Shown: positions 51,328 through 60,430, counted from the first letter of the stretch. The stretch: DNA of 62,828 bases from an uncultured Dorea sp. (GCA_910579015.1 CAJTRO010000019.1:273-63100); one strand, 5' to 3'. Program-made: numbers and translations. Notes: generated by a model from the letters alone, not told the origin.

Positions 51328-51687
51328 ATGATCCAAGATGCGAAGAAAGACGCAAAGATCGAGAGAGTCTGCGGGGTGTTTGCGGATTACATAAAAGCCA
51401 GTCCGTATATCGACTGGCTGTGGTCTGACAAGTTAGGCTATATTCTGACGCAGATATCTCTGGAGAGTCAGGAGATCATGGAGAGCCGGGTGATCATGGA
51501 TGCTGAAAGGCTCTGCTGGATCTTGTTTAACGAGGTTGCAGACGACGTACTGCAAATGACGCATAATGACCACATTGCGTATGAGGCCGATCCGCTTGAG
51601 CAGGCCGAGATCAGAAAGCGCCTTAAGCCGTACATGGAACGGCTGCCGGAATATGCCGGTCTTTGTGACAGGCTGTTTGAAAAATAA
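51328..51687 (+). CDS. Hypothetical protein of 119 residues
   Basis: I do not recognise a family. The protein is helical, with YIKASPYIDWLWSDKLGYIL near the start and several acidic stretches (EADPLEQAEIRKRLKPYMER); it does not look like an HPt domain (no HxxKG motif). The start at 51328 is fixed by GGAGGAGGG seven bases upstream. It lies between the kinase and a bidirectional terminator, so it may be a lineage-specific gene expressed with or after the kinase. Confidence 0.65.
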   Translation: MIQDAKKDAKIERVCGVFADYIKASPYIDWLWSDKLGYILTQISLESQEIMESRVIMDAERLCWILFNEVADDVLQMTHNDHIAYEADPLEQAEIRKRLKPYMERLPEYAGLCDRLFEK

Positions 51688-51698
51688 TGACGAAGAGC

Positions 51699-51727
51699 GC
51701 TGCCGGGATATTTTCCGGCAGCCATTT
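51699..51727. terminator. Bidirectional terminator between convergent genes
   Basis: GCTGCCGG (51699-51706) pairs with CCGGCAGC (51715-51722) and is followed by CATTTTATTATT on the + side. It separates the hypothetical gene from the rqcH end on the other strand. Confidence 0.8.
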
Positions 51728-51747
51728 TATTATTCGGCTTACCAGTA

Positions 51748-53487
51748 TCACTCGCTGACGGCCTGGAGGGCGGAGATATCGGAATCGATGACAAGAGAGT
51801 AATTGGTATAATACACGACAAATCCGGGTTTCGCGCCGTTCGGCTTTTTGACGTGTTTCTTCTCCACATAATCAATCTCAACCTTGTCGCTGCCGCGGCT
51901 TTTGGAATAGTATGCGGCCAGACGGCCGGCTTCTTCAAAAACCCGGTCCGGGAGTTCCGCCCCGCCTGACTTCACGATCACGTGGGAGCCGGGAGCGCTC
52001 TTGGCATGGAACCACCAGTCGTTTCCGGAGGCGAACGAGAAAGTCAGTTCGTCGTTCTGCAAGTTATTCTTCCCCACATACATGTGATAACCGTCGCTTG
52101 AGATATAATGCATGGGCCTGCTGGTGAGCTTCACCTTCTTCTTCGTATATTTTCTCCGGATGTATCCGCTCTGTATCAATTCTTCCTTGATCTGAGCAAG
52201 GTCGGCTTCGTTCATGGCGATGTCCAGTGCGTTGCTGATGGATTCGAGGTAACGGATATCGTCGCCGGTGGCCCGTATCAGCTCTGTGAGCGCTTCGAAG
52301 GTACGCTTCTGCTTGTTGTATTTCGCGAAATACTTCTGGGAATTCTCCTGCGGCGTCAGCGTGGGATCTAAGGGAATGGTGATCTCCTGGTCGGTGTAGT
52401 AGTTCAGCGCGTTCAGTTCCTTAGAACCGGCAGGAAGGCCATAGCCGTAGATGTTGATAAGTTCGCCGTAGATCTTATATTTCTCCCGGTTCTCGGTATC
52501 CTTAAGCTGTCTTGACTGTAGATCGTGTTTCTTGCGGTTCCGTTCTAACGCAGTCTGCACCACATGGCGCAGATCGGTGCTCTTCTGGCGTATCCTGGTC
52601 AGGGTGTTGCGCGTTGCATAATAATTCTTAAGCACCTGGGAGATAGAATCAAACTCCCGGGAAGTGTACCGGGTATAGTGGGACAGCGGCAGGGCGCAGA
52701 ATTCCTTTGGAGCATTCTTATCATAATAGATGACAGGGTGAAAGGACCTGTGTACGATCTGTTCCATATAATAAGAGAACTGTCTGTACAGGTGGGCAAG
52801 CGTATCCGGGGACAGATCCTTAGCGGTCATGCCGGATTCAAGACCGGCAAGGCTTAAAATCTCTTCAGCGGCGACGGGGCTGATCCCTGTAAAGCTGGTA
52901 TAGACGGCCTTGCCAAGAGGCATCGGTCTGCCGGTCAGAGCTTCTATAAAAGCTTCCTGTCCTATGGTCAGCGGATCCTGCTTTGCCATGGTGTCCGGTA
53001 TGAAATACTCCCGGCCGGGCAGTACCTCGCGGACAGAGCTCATCTGTGCGTTGACGTGCTTGATACTGTCGATGATCTTGTTCTTATCGTCGCAGAAGAT
53101 GATGTTGCTGTGCTTTCCCATGATCTCGACGATCAGTTTCTTACGGCAGAGATCTCCAAGCTCGTCAAGATGTTCGATATCTATATGGATGATACGCTCT
53201 AAACCAGGCTGTGAGACCTGTATGATACGTCCGTTTCCGATATGCTTGCGAAGGAGCATACAGAAGTTGGGGGCGGTCATGGGGCTTGGTTTGTTCTCGT
53301 CTGTCAGATATATCAGAGGCAGTGAAGCGCTGGCAGAGATGTAGAGCCTGTTCGCGCCGTCGGTTGTCTTGATGGTAAGCAGCAGTTCGTCCGTCTCCGG
53401 CTGTGCGATCTTGGTGATGCGTCCGCCGGTCAGCGCAGTACTCAGTTCCTCTGTGACAGCTGCAACCGTGATTCCGTCAAAAGCCAT
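51748..53487 (-). CDS. rqcH: Rqc2 homologue RqcH (NFACT family, FbpA-like)
   Basis: The 579-residue protein has the NFACT start AFDGITVAAVTEEL with GGRITKIAQPETDELLLTIK, long coiled-coil stretches and the C-terminal NFACT-R block NDWWFHAKSAPGSHVIVKSG. It binds stalled 50S-peptidyl-tRNA and adds C-terminal alanine tails for degradation; older names are fibronectin-binding protein. The - strand start at 53487 follows AAAGGAATC; an upstream open frame to 53721 is rejected because it crosses the promoter region. It is divergent from yicC with interleaved promoters. Confidence 0.93.
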   Translation of the reverse strand: MAFDGITVAAVTEELSTALTGGRITKIAQPETDELLLTIKTTDGANRLYISASASLPLIYLTDENKPSPMTAPNFCMLLRKHIGNGRIIQVSQPGLERIIHIDIEHLDELGDLCRKKLIVEIMGKHSNIIFCDDKNKIIDSIKHVNAQMSSVREVLPGREYFIPDTMAKQDPLTIGQEAFIEALTGRPMPLGKAVYTSFTGISPVAAEEILSLAGLESGMTAKDLSPDTLAHLYRQFSYYMEQIVHRSFHPVIYYDKNAPKEFCALPLSHYTRYTSREFDSISQVLKNYYATRNTLTRIRQKSTDLRHVVQTALERNRKKHDLQSRQLKDTENREKYKIYGELINIYGYGLPAGSKELNALNYYTDQEITIPLDPTLTPQENSQKYFAKYNKQKRTFEALTELIRATGDDIRYLESISNALDIAMNEADLAQIKEELIQSGYIRRKYTKKKVKLTSRPMHYISSDGYHMYVGKNNLQNDELTFSFASGNDWWFHAKSAPGSHVIVKSGGAELPDRVFEEAGRLAAYYSKSRGSDKVEIDYVEKKHVKKPNGAKPGFVVYYTNYSLVIDSDISALQAVSE

Positions 53488-53559
53488 AATATGATTCCTT
53501 TCTGTCACCGTCCGCAAAAGGCAGGCGGCGTCAAATGTCTGTTTATATGTTTCCGCAAT

Positions 53560-53588
53560 AGTATAACATGGTTGACGCGATTTGCCAA
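53560..53588 (-). promoter_or_regulatory. Predicted rqcH promoter, interleaved with the yicC promoter
   Basis: On the - strand TTGGCA (53583-53588) and TATACT (53560-53565) are 17 bases apart. The leader to the rqcH start is about 70 bases. Confidence 0.65.
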
Positions 53589-53600
53589 ATGTCTTATAAT
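53572..53600 (+). promoter_or_regulatory. Predicted yicC promoter, interleaved with the rqcH promoter
   Basis: TTGACG (53572-53577) and a perfect TATAAT (53595-53600) are 17 bases apart. The two promoters occupy overlapping DNA on opposite strands, so only one polymerase can bind at a time. Confidence 0.75.
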
Positions 53601-53659
53601 GAATGATGGCAATAAAACATTGTTTTACACAAATATTTTTTATAGAAGAGGGGCATATC

Positions 53660-54541
53660 ATGATAAAGAGTATGACAGGTTTCGGACGCTGTGAGGTGTC
53701 TGACGGATCCCGGAAATTCACTGTTGAGATGAAGGGTGTGAACCACCGCTATCTGGATGTGAATATCCGGATGCCTAAGAAGCTGAATTTTTTTGAGACT
53801 GCGATCCGTAATCTATTGAAGCAGAGTGTCCAGAGGGGAAAGGTTGATATCTTCATTACATACGAGGATCTGTCCGAGAGCCGTGCATGTCTGAATTATA
53901 ACGAACAGCTTGCCGGTGAATATATGGGTTATTTCAAGCGGATGGAGGAGAAGTTCTCTCTGAGCAATGATGTGCGGGTATCCACGCTTCTTCGATGCCC
54001 GGAGGTCCTGACTATGGAAGAGCAGGCGATCGACGAAGAAGAGTTGTGGAACGGTCTTAAGAAGGCGTTGGAGGGTGCGCTCCGGCAGTTCGTCGAGACG
54101 AGGACGATGGAGGGAGAGCATCTGAGAGACGACATGCAGAAGAAGCTTGACGGTATGCTTACGCTGGTGGGATATATCGAGGAGCGTTCGCCGAAGATTA
54201 TTGCAGAGTACCGGGAGAAGCTTGAGAATAAGGTGCGCGAGCTGCTTGCGGATACCCAGATCGACGAAGGAAGGATCGCCGCGGAGGTGGTGATATTTGC
54301 CGATAAGATCTGTACGGATGAGGAAGTCGTGAGGCTTAAAAGTCATGTGGTGCATATGAAGGAGACGCTTAAGTCAGAAGAGAACGGGATCGGCCGGAAG
54401 CTTGATTTTATCGCCCAGGAGATGAACCGCGAGGCCAATACGATTCTTTCGAAGGCCAATGATCTGGAGACTTCCAATGCGGGGATCGACTTGAAGACGG
54501 AGATTGAGAAGGTCAGGGAGCAGATCCAGAATATTGAATAG
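53660..54541 (+). CDS. YicC/YloC-family endoribonuclease
   Basis: The 293-residue protein has the family start IKSMTGFGRCEV, then VNHRYLDVNIRMPKKLNFFE, and the C-terminal GRKLDFIAQEMNREANTILSKA. Members act as endoribonucleases and are usually next to gmk and rpoZ, as here. I start at 53660 after AGAGGGG; an upstream frame extension covers the promoter. gmk follows after 40 bases. Confidence 0.94.
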   Translation: MIKSMTGFGRCEVSDGSRKFTVEMKGVNHRYLDVNIRMPKKLNFFETAIRNLLKQSVQRGKVDIFITYEDLSESRACLNYNEQLAGEYMGYFKRMEEKFSLSNDVRVSTLLRCPEVLTMEEQAIDEEELWNGLKKALEGALRQFVETRTMEGEHLRDDMQKKLDGMLTLVGYIEERSPKIIAEYREKLENKVRELLADTQIDEGRIAAEVVIFADKICTDEEVVRLKSHVVHMKETLKSEENGIGRKLDFIAQEMNREANTILSKANDLETSNAGIDLKTEIEKVREQIQNIE

Positions 54542-54581
54542 CAGATAAGTGACAAAAGACGGTGAAAGAGAGGACATGCCC

Positions 54582-55202
54582 ATGGACGGGAGAGGTATTT
54601 TGATCGTGGTATCCGGGTTCTCAGGATCAGGCAAGGGTACGATCATGAAGGAGATCATGAACCGGTATGACAATTATGCGCTGTCTGTCTCCGCGACGAC
54701 CAGGAAACCAAGGCCTGGCGAGGAGGACGGCAGAGAATATTTCTTTAGATCGACCGAAGAATTTGAAAAAATGATTGCGAAAGACGAACTGATAGAGTAT
54801 GCTAGATACGTGGATAATTACTATGGAACGCCGCGTGCCTATGTGGAGGAGCAGCTTAAGGCCGGCAAGGACGTGATTCTGGAGATAGAGATCCAGGGAG
54901 CCCTCAAGGTCAAGGAGAAGTTCCCGGACACGCTGCTTCTGTTCGTGACGCCCCCGACGGCCGCAGAGTTAAGGGAACGCCTGGTCGGGCGCGGGACAGA
55001 GACTATGGATGTCATTGACTTTCGTATGAAGCGTGCGAAGGAAGAGGCAGAGGGCATGGGACGGTATGATTATCTGATCATCAATGATGTCCTGGATGAA
55101 TGTGTGAAGGAGATGCATCAGATCATTCAGGGAGAACACAGAAGAAGTTTTCGTAATGAGGCATTTATAGAACGTATGCAGGAAGAGTTGAAAGGAGAAT
55201 AG
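54582..55202 (+). CDS. gmk: Guanylate kinase
   Basis: The 206-residue protein has the P-loop VVSGFSGSGKGTIMKEI and the GMP-binding VSATTRKPRPGEEDGREYFF. It turns GMP into GDP. Two ATGs (54576, 54582) are possible; the second has the better distance to GAGAGG. It is followed by rpoZ after three bases. Confidence 0.96.
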   Translation: MDGRGILIVVSGFSGSGKGTIMKEIMNRYDNYALSVSATTRKPRPGEEDGREYFFRSTEEFEKMIAKDELIEYARYVDNYYGTPRAYVEEQLKAGKDVILEIEIQGALKVKEKFPDTLLLFVTPPTAAELRERLVGRGTETMDVIDFRMKRAKEEAEGMGRYDYLIINDVLDECVKEMHQIIQGEHRRSFRNEAFIERMQEELKGE

Positions 55203-55205
55203 TAT

Positions 55206-55562
55206 ATGCTGCACCCATCTTACACAGATTTAATGAAGGTAGTGAATAAGGATGTAGAGGAAGGCGAGACAAAGGTAGTGAACAGCCGTTACTCGATCGT
55301 TATGGCAACTGCGAAGAGGGCGAGGGAGATCATTGACGACGCCGAGCCGCTGGTTCCGGTCAAGAACGGTGAGAAGCCGCTGTCTATTGCGATCGACGAG
55401 CTGAACCAGGCCAAGATCAAGGTGGTCGGTGAAGATGAGTCTCAGGAGAAGCCGCAGGAGACGACAAAAGAGACGGCGGACGAGAGTGTGGAAGAGACGA
55501 TGGATGAGACAATGGAAGAGTCCGGGGCAGAGTCTGGTGAAAGTGAGGATGTACCGGCGTAG
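55206..55562 (+). CDS. rpoZ: RNA polymerase omega subunit with long acidic tail
   Basis: The first 70 residues match omega: MLHPSYTDLMKVV, NSRYSIVMATAKRAREI and KPLSIAIDELNQAKI. Omega helps assembly of RNA polymerase. After that comes an extension of about 40 residues rich in Glu, Asp, Thr and Ser (for example ETADESVEETMDETMEESG), which usual omega proteins lack. It is part of the yicC-gmk-rpoZ unit. Confidence 0.93.
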   Translation: MLHPSYTDLMKVVNKDVEEGETKVVNSRYSIVMATAKRAREIIDDAEPLVPVKNGEKPLSIAIDELNQAKIKVVGEDESQEKPQETTKETADESVEETMDETMEESGAESGESEDVPA

Positions 55563-55588
55563 GCTCTTAGGTTTTACTGCAAATGGTG

Positions 55589-55616
55589 GGCAGATGCCGT
55601 GAGGTATCTGCCTTTC
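55589..55616 (+). terminator. Terminator or attenuator between rpoZ and rimO
   Basis: GGCAGATGCC (55589-55598) and GGTATCTGCC (55603-55612) form a 10-bp stem with one G-T pair around GTGA, followed by TTTCTT. The T-tract is short, so some read-through into rimO is likely. Confidence 0.65.
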
Positions 55617-55676
55617 TTACCATGGCTTATACAAAAATCGGCGTCAGGCGGCCGTATACACGATAAGGAGGAGAGA

Positions 55677-57002
55677 ATGAATTTATTATTTATATCTCTT
55701 GGATGTGACAAGAATCTGGTAGATTCGGAGGTCATGCTGGGACTTCTGGACGCGAAGGGATATCGTATTGTAGACGATGAGACGGAGGCGGACGTGATCG
55801 TGGTCAACACCTGCTGTTTCATCCATGACGCAAAGGAAGAGAGCATCCAGACCATCCTTGAGATGGCGGAATATAAGAAAGAAGGAAGGCTTAAGGCGCT
55901 GGTAGTCACCGGATGTCTTGCCCAGAGGTATCAGCAGGAGATCTTTGAGGAGATACCGGAGGTGGACGCTATCCTTGGGACTACATCCTATGACAGGATC
56001 GTGGAGGCTGTGGAGGAGGCTCTTGGCGGAAACGGGCAGATGCGGATTGCCGATATTGACGCGCTGCCTTCGGCGGATGAAAAGCGGATGGTCACAACAG
56101 GAGGACACTACGCTTACCTGAAGATTGCGGAAGGATGCGATAAGCACTGTACCTACTGCATCATCCCGAAGATTAGGGGAAGCTTTAGAAGCGTGCCGAT
56201 CGAGCGTCTTGTCCGGGAGGCCGCAAGGCTTGCCGGACAGGGCGTGAAGGAGCTGATCCTGGTGGCTCAGGAGACGACTATGTACGGGAAGGATCTCTAC
56301 GGCGAAAAGTCCCTCCACAAGCTGTTGAGGGAGCTGTGCCGGATCGGCGGGCTTCGGTGGATACGGATCCTGTACTGTTATCCGGAAGAGATCTACGATG
56401 AACTGATCCAGGTGATCCAAGAGGAGAAGAAGATCTGCCATTATCTGGACCTGCCCATCCAGCATGTCAATGATGAGATACTGAGAAGGATGGGAAGACG
56501 GACCACGAGGAGACAGTTGGAGTCAATCGTCGGAAAGCTTAGGCAGGAGATTCCCGATATCACACTTCGGACCACGCTGATCACAGGCTTCCCGGGGGAG
56601 ACGAAGGAACAGCATGAGGAGCTGATGGAATTCGTCGACGAGATGGAATTTGACAGGTTAGGTGTATTTACCTATTCACCGGAGGAGGATACGAAGGCGG
56701 CGGATATGCCGGACCAGATACCGGAGGATACGAAGGAGGAGCGCAGGGAGGAGCTGATGGAGCTTCAGCAGGAGATTGCCTTTGACCAGGCAGAAGCCAT
56801 GATCGGAAGAGAGGTTCTGGTGATGGTGGAAGGGAAGGTCGTAGACGAGGATGCATATGTGGGACGGACATATCGGGACGCGCCGAATGTGGACGGACTG
56901 ATCTTCATCCATACGCAGGAGGAGTTGGTGTCGGGGGATTTCGCAAGAGTGAAGGTGACCGGGGCGTTAGAATATGATTTGATAGGAGAGTTGATATCAT
57001 GA
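55677..57002 (+). CDS. rimO: Ribosomal protein S12 methylthiotransferase RimO
   Basis: The 441-residue protein has the UPF0004 domain start LLFISLGCDKNLVDSEVML, with further cysteines in VVNTCCFIHDA and VVTGCLAQRY. The radical-SAM motif is CDKHCTYCIIP and the C-terminus is a TRAM domain. LGCDKNxVDSE distinguishes RimO from MiaB. It methylthiolates an aspartate of S12. The ATG at 55677 has AAGGAGGAG; an upstream extension overlaps the hairpin. It overlaps pgsA by four bases. Confidence 0.95.
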   Translation: MNLLFISLGCDKNLVDSEVMLGLLDAKGYRIVDDETEADVIVVNTCCFIHDAKEESIQTILEMAEYKKEGRLKALVVTGCLAQRYQQEIFEEIPEVDAILGTTSYDRIVEAVEEALGGNGQMRIADIDALPSADEKRMVTTGGHYAYLKIAEGCDKHCTYCIIPKIRGSFRSVPIERLVREAARLAGQGVKELILVAQETTMYGKDLYGEKSLHKLLRELCRIGGLRWIRILYCYPEEIYDELIQVIQEEKKICHYLDLPIQHVNDEILRRMGRRTTRRQLESIVGKLRQEIPDITLRTTLITGFPGETKEQHEELMEFVDEMEFDRLGVFTYSPEEDTKAADMPDQIPEDTKEERREELMELQQEIAFDQAEAMIGREVLVMVEGKVVDEDAYVGRTYRDAPNVDGLIFIHTQEELVSGDFARVKVTGALEYDLIGELIS

Positions 57003-57541
57003 ATTTACCAAATAAATTAACGGTGCTGAGAGTGATCATGGTGCCATTTTTTGTATTTTTTATGCTGACGGATGCAGGGGGAGCTGCGAATAAATGGATC
57101 GCTCTGGTGTTGTTCTGTGTGGCGAGCCTGACGGATATGCTGGACGGCAAGATTGCCCGCGCAAGGAATCTGGTGACGAATTTCGGGAAGTTTATGGATC
57201 CTTTGGCGGACAAGCTTCTGGTATGCTCGGCCATGATCTGTCTGATCCCGTCCGGTAAGCTTGAGGCGTGGTTCGTCATAGTGATCATCGCAAGAGAGTT
57301 TATCATCAGCGGTTTCCGACTGGTGGCCTCTGACAACGGGATCGTGATCGCGGCAAGCTATTGGGGAAAGTTCAAGACGGTTTCTCAGATGGCGATGATC
57401 ATCGTGCTGATCGCGGACTTCGGCGGGATATTTGATATGATTGGAATCGCTTTGATCTGGGTATCCTTAATACTGACAGTAGTTTCTTTGATTGATTATG
57501 TGGCAAAGAACGTACAAGTATTGACGCAAGGAGGCATGTAA
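56999..57541 (+). CDS. pgsA: CDP-diacylglycerol-glycerol-3-phosphate 3-phosphatidyltransferase
   Basis: The 180-residue membrane protein has NLPNKLTVLRVIMVPFFVFF and the CDP-alcohol phosphotransferase motif beginning DMLDGKIARARNLVTNFG and ending KFMDPLADK, with its conserved aspartates. It makes phosphatidylglycerol phosphate. It overlaps rimO by four bases and precedes cinA by three. Confidence 0.95.
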   Translation: MNLPNKLTVLRVIMVPFFVFFMLTDAGGAANKWIALVLFCVASLTDMLDGKIARARNLVTNFGKFMDPLADKLLVCSAMICLIPSGKLEAWFVIVIIAREFIISGFRLVASDNGIVIAASYWGKFKTVSQMAMIIVLIADFGGIFDMIGIALIWVSLILTVVSLIDYVAKNVQVLTQGGM

Positions 57542-57544
57542 GAG

Positions 57545-58792
57545 ATGACGGTAGAACTGATATCTGTCGGTACGGAGCTTCTGCTTGGAAATATTGTGAA
57601 CACCAATGCGGCGTACCTGGCAGAACGATGTGCCGCGCTGGGGCTTTCCTGCTATTACCAGACGGTAGTCGGAGACAATGAAAAGCGTCTGGAGGAAGTG
57701 GTACGCCTTGGACTTTCGAGGTCGGATATCCTGATCTTAAGCGGGGGATTAGGGCCTACGAAGGACGATCTGACAAAAGAGGTCACAGCTAAGGTATTTG
57801 GCAGAGAGCTTATTGAGGATGCGCACACCAGAGGACGCATTGAAGAATATTTTCACAGGGTACACAGTGACCAGGTGACGCCAAACAACTGGAAGCAGGC
57901 CATGGTCCCGGAGGGGGCGAAGGTAGTTGACAACCATAATGGGACGGCGCCCGGGCTTATCATGGAGGAAGACGGGAAGACGGCGATCCTGCTTCCCGGG
58001 CCGCCGAATGAGATCAGGCCGATGTTCGAGCGTGATATCGCGCCTTATCTTGACGGACTTTTGCCGGAAGGGATATATTCGAAGATGGTGAAGATCTGTT
58101 CCATCGGCGAGAGCCGGGCGGAGACGATGATCGCGGATCTGATGGATGCGCAGACCAATCCCACGATCGCGCCTTATGCGAAGACCGGAGAGGTACATCT
58201 GCGTGTTACGGCGAAGGCATCAGGGGAGGAAGAAGCCGGTGAGCTGATCACCCCGGTGATAGAGGAGCTGTTTCGAAGGTTTGGGGATGCAATCTTTACG
58301 ATCGAGGAGAGTGTGACTCTTGAGGAGGCTGTCGCAGGTCTTCTGGCAGAGAAGGGTATGACGGTGACGACGGCGGAGTCCTGTACGGCTGGACTTCTTG
58401 CCGGAAGGCTTATGAATGCGGCCGGGGCATCGAATGTCTACCGGGAGGGATATATCACCTATTCTGACGAGGCCAAGGAGCGCCTTCTCGGGGTGAGCCA
58501 TGAGACACTTATGCAGTATGGCGCTGTGAGCGCACAGACGGCAGAGGAGATGGCAAGGGGTGCGGCCCGTGCGGCCGGCGCGGACGCGGCGGTCGGAGTG
58601 ACGGGGATCGCAGGCCCGGGAGGCGGTACGGATGAGAAGCCGGTGGGACTTGTGTATGTCGGCTGTTTCGTGAAGGGAGCAGTCCGCACAGAGGAGTTCC
58701 ATTTCACAGGGAACCGGGCAAAGAACCGGGAGTCTGCCGTGGCGAGGGCGCTGACGCTTCTTCGGGAAGAACTGCTTAAGATCCGTGATTGA
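57545..58792 (+). CDS. cinA: CinA-family protein (nicotinamide-nucleotide amidase/competence-damage)
   Basis: The 415-residue protein has the MoaB-like start ELISVGTELLLGNIVNTNAAYLAE with ILSGGLGPTKDDLTKE, and the C-terminal deamidase domain TVTTAESCTAGLLAGRL, GVTGIAGPGGGTDEKPVGL. It may process damaged nicotinamide or ADP-ribose nucleotides. It has the full two-domain length. recA does not follow in this window. Confidence 0.95.
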   Translation: MTVELISVGTELLLGNIVNTNAAYLAERCAALGLSCYYQTVVGDNEKRLEEVVRLGLSRSDILILSGGLGPTKDDLTKEVTAKVFGRELIEDAHTRGRIEEYFHRVHSDQVTPNNWKQAMVPEGAKVVDNHNGTAPGLIMEEDGKTAILLPGPPNEIRPMFERDIAPYLDGLLPEGIYSKMVKICSIGESRAETMIADLMDAQTNPTIAPYAKTGEVHLRVTAKASGEEEAGELITPVIEELFRRFGDAIFTIEESVTLEEAVAGLLAEKGMTVTTAESCTAGLLAGRLMNAAGASNVYREGYITYSDEAKERLLGVSHETLMQYGAVSAQTAEEMARGAARAAGADAAVGVTGIAGPGGGTDEKPVGLVYVGCFVKGAVRTEEFHFTGNRAKNRESAVARALTLLREELLKIRD

Positions 58793-58873
58793 TGTTTGCG
58801 GCCGGCGCATCTTGTGTGGGGCAGTCTGTGGAGTGACTGACGGGAGCAAAAGACAGAAGACAGGAGGCTTAGA

Positions 58874-60376
58874 ATGGAGATAAGATTGATAAAGGAGCCG
58901 GAGCTTTTACCGGCTCTCCATCTGGTATGGGAGGTATTTGCGCAGGAGATCGCGCCTGCGTGCACGCCCCAGGGGGTGGAGTCTTTCCAGAAGTTTATAA
59001 AATATGAGTATATCAGTCAGGTGTGGTATCGGAAAGATCTGTTGTTTTTTGGCGCATTTGACAATGAAAGGATCTGCGGTACGCTGGCGTTAAGGCCGGA
59101 CGGACATATCGCGCTTTTTTTCGTGGAGCAGAAGAGCCAGGGAAAAGGGATTGGCCGTATGCTGTTTCAGACTGCCTATAATTATTGTGCCAATGAGCTT
59201 AAGGCAGACCGGATGACTGTGAATGCAGCGCCCGGGGCAGTAGAACGGTACAGCCGTCTGGGAATGCGCGCAGTGTCAGGGGAGCAGGAACGTGACGGTA
59301 TCCGAAGTATTCCTATGGAGATGTATGTGAATCTTGCGATGGTTACCCCTGTGAGGCAGAAATCCAAGGCGCCGTGGATCGCACTGGGTGTTTTTGGGGT
59401 GGTCATCCTGGCGCTTTTTATGGGAGTTGCCGTGAAAACCCACAGGATCATCAGCGAATGGGACGTCCAGGACGACAGTGTTCCTTATGAAGAAGGCTTA
59501 GAGGAGCCGGGGGATTCTTCGGACGGCTTCTGGGATGAATACGGCGGCAGTATACCGGATGAATTCTGGGATGAATACGGCGGCGGCCTTTGGGACGGAG
59601 ACGGAAGCGGGGAAGAGTATGAAGAGGAGCTCTCCGGCGTTGTGGCAATCCCGGAGATGATCGATGACAACCTGCCCTATGAGATTGAAAGTGAGGAATA
59701 CATATTCTCAGATAACGAGAAGCAGTCCATGATGATCGAGTTCAGCGTCTCTTATCCAAAGCTCAGCGGGCTTAAGGATTCCGGTATACAGAAGAAGGTC
59801 AACGAGATACTAAAAGACCGTGCGATGGAGACGGTGGCGCGGATCTATGACGATCCGGATCCGTCCATTAAGGAGAGAGTTCTTGGAGAAGAGTACCCGA
59901 TGCTGGCAAATTATGTGGAGTATAAGGTCTGCTATGCGTCTGAGGAGCTGATCAGCGTGGCTTACGACGACTATGCGTTCGAGGGCGGACAGACCTATTA
60001 CACCCAGCATCTCAGGACCTGCACCATAAGCCTTAAGGACGGCAGAGTCTATGAGGTAAAGGATATTGTCAGGCTGGATGAAACGTTTGTGGACGAATGG
60101 CTTGCCGTAATGCGCCGGGAGGCGGATGATGATACGTTCCTGTCTGAGACTGGAAAGAGTGAACTTTTGAAAGCCCTTGAAGGAGACAGCCAGGACGGAG
60201 TGTATGTGGTGAATTTCTTTCTGGATGCGGACGGGATAGAGATTGGGTTCGACCTGAATTACAAAGAGGAAAACGCCGATAAACGCGGGTATGTATGGGT
60301 GACGGCGCCCTTTACATTTGACGAGATTGAAAAATATGCGTCGGACAGTGATTTTTGGAAATATATCCGAAAATAG
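58874..60376 (+). CDS. Acetyltransferase (GNAT) fused to a membrane-anchored extracellular domain
   Basis: The 500-residue protein has an N-terminal GNAT domain (about 1-155; FVEQKSQGKGIGRMLFQTAY is the acetyl-CoA-binding Q-x-x-G-x-G motif). One transmembrane helix follows (about 167-188, APWIALGVFGVVILALFMG). Next is an acidic linker with repeats of FWDEYGG and LWDGDG, and a C-terminal domain of about 240 residues (DNEKQSMMIEFSVSYPKLSG..., FEGGQTYYTQHLRTCTISLK) resembling the DUF3298/DUF4163 or RsiV-type extracellular domains. The orientation puts the acetyltransferase inside and the other domain outside. No neighbour shows its role. A sequencing frameshift joining two genes is unlikely because the linker is continuous and composition is even. 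Confidence 0.8.
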   Translation: MEIRLIKEPELLPALHLVWEVFAQEIAPACTPQGVESFQKFIKYEYISQVWYRKDLLFFGAFDNERICGTLALRPDGHIALFFVEQKSQGKGIGRMLFQTAYNYCANELKADRMTVNAAPGAVERYSRLGMRAVSGEQERDGIRSIPMEMYVNLAMVTPVRQKSKAPWIALGVFGVVILALFMGVAVKTHRIISEWDVQDDSVPYEEGLEEPGDSSDGFWDEYGGSIPDEFWDEYGGGLWDGDGSGEEYEEELSGVVAIPEMIDDNLPYEIESEEYIFSDNEKQSMMIEFSVSYPKLSGLKDSGIQKKVNEILKDRAMETVARIYDDPDPSIKERVLGEEYPMLANYVEYKVCYASEELISVAYDDYAFEGGQTYYTQHLRTCTISLKDGRVYEVKDIVRLDETFVDEWLAVMRREADDDTFLSETGKSELLKALEGDSQDGVYVVNFFLDADGIEIGFDLNYKEENADKRGYVWVTAPFTFDEIEKYASDSDFWKYIRK

Positions 60377-60401
60377 AGAGAAAATATGTACAAAGTGATA
60401 A

Positions 60402-60430
60402 TTGACGAAATATGTATAATGTGAGAAAAT
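60402..60430 (+). promoter_or_regulatory. Possible promoter of the NifU-like/GGGtGRT operon
   Basis: TTGACG (60402-60407) is 17 bases from GAAAAT (60425-60430), and a perfect TATAAT lies at 60415-60420 without a good -35. The exact promoter is therefore uncertain, though a strong start in this AT-rich gap is likely. Confidence 0.4.
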
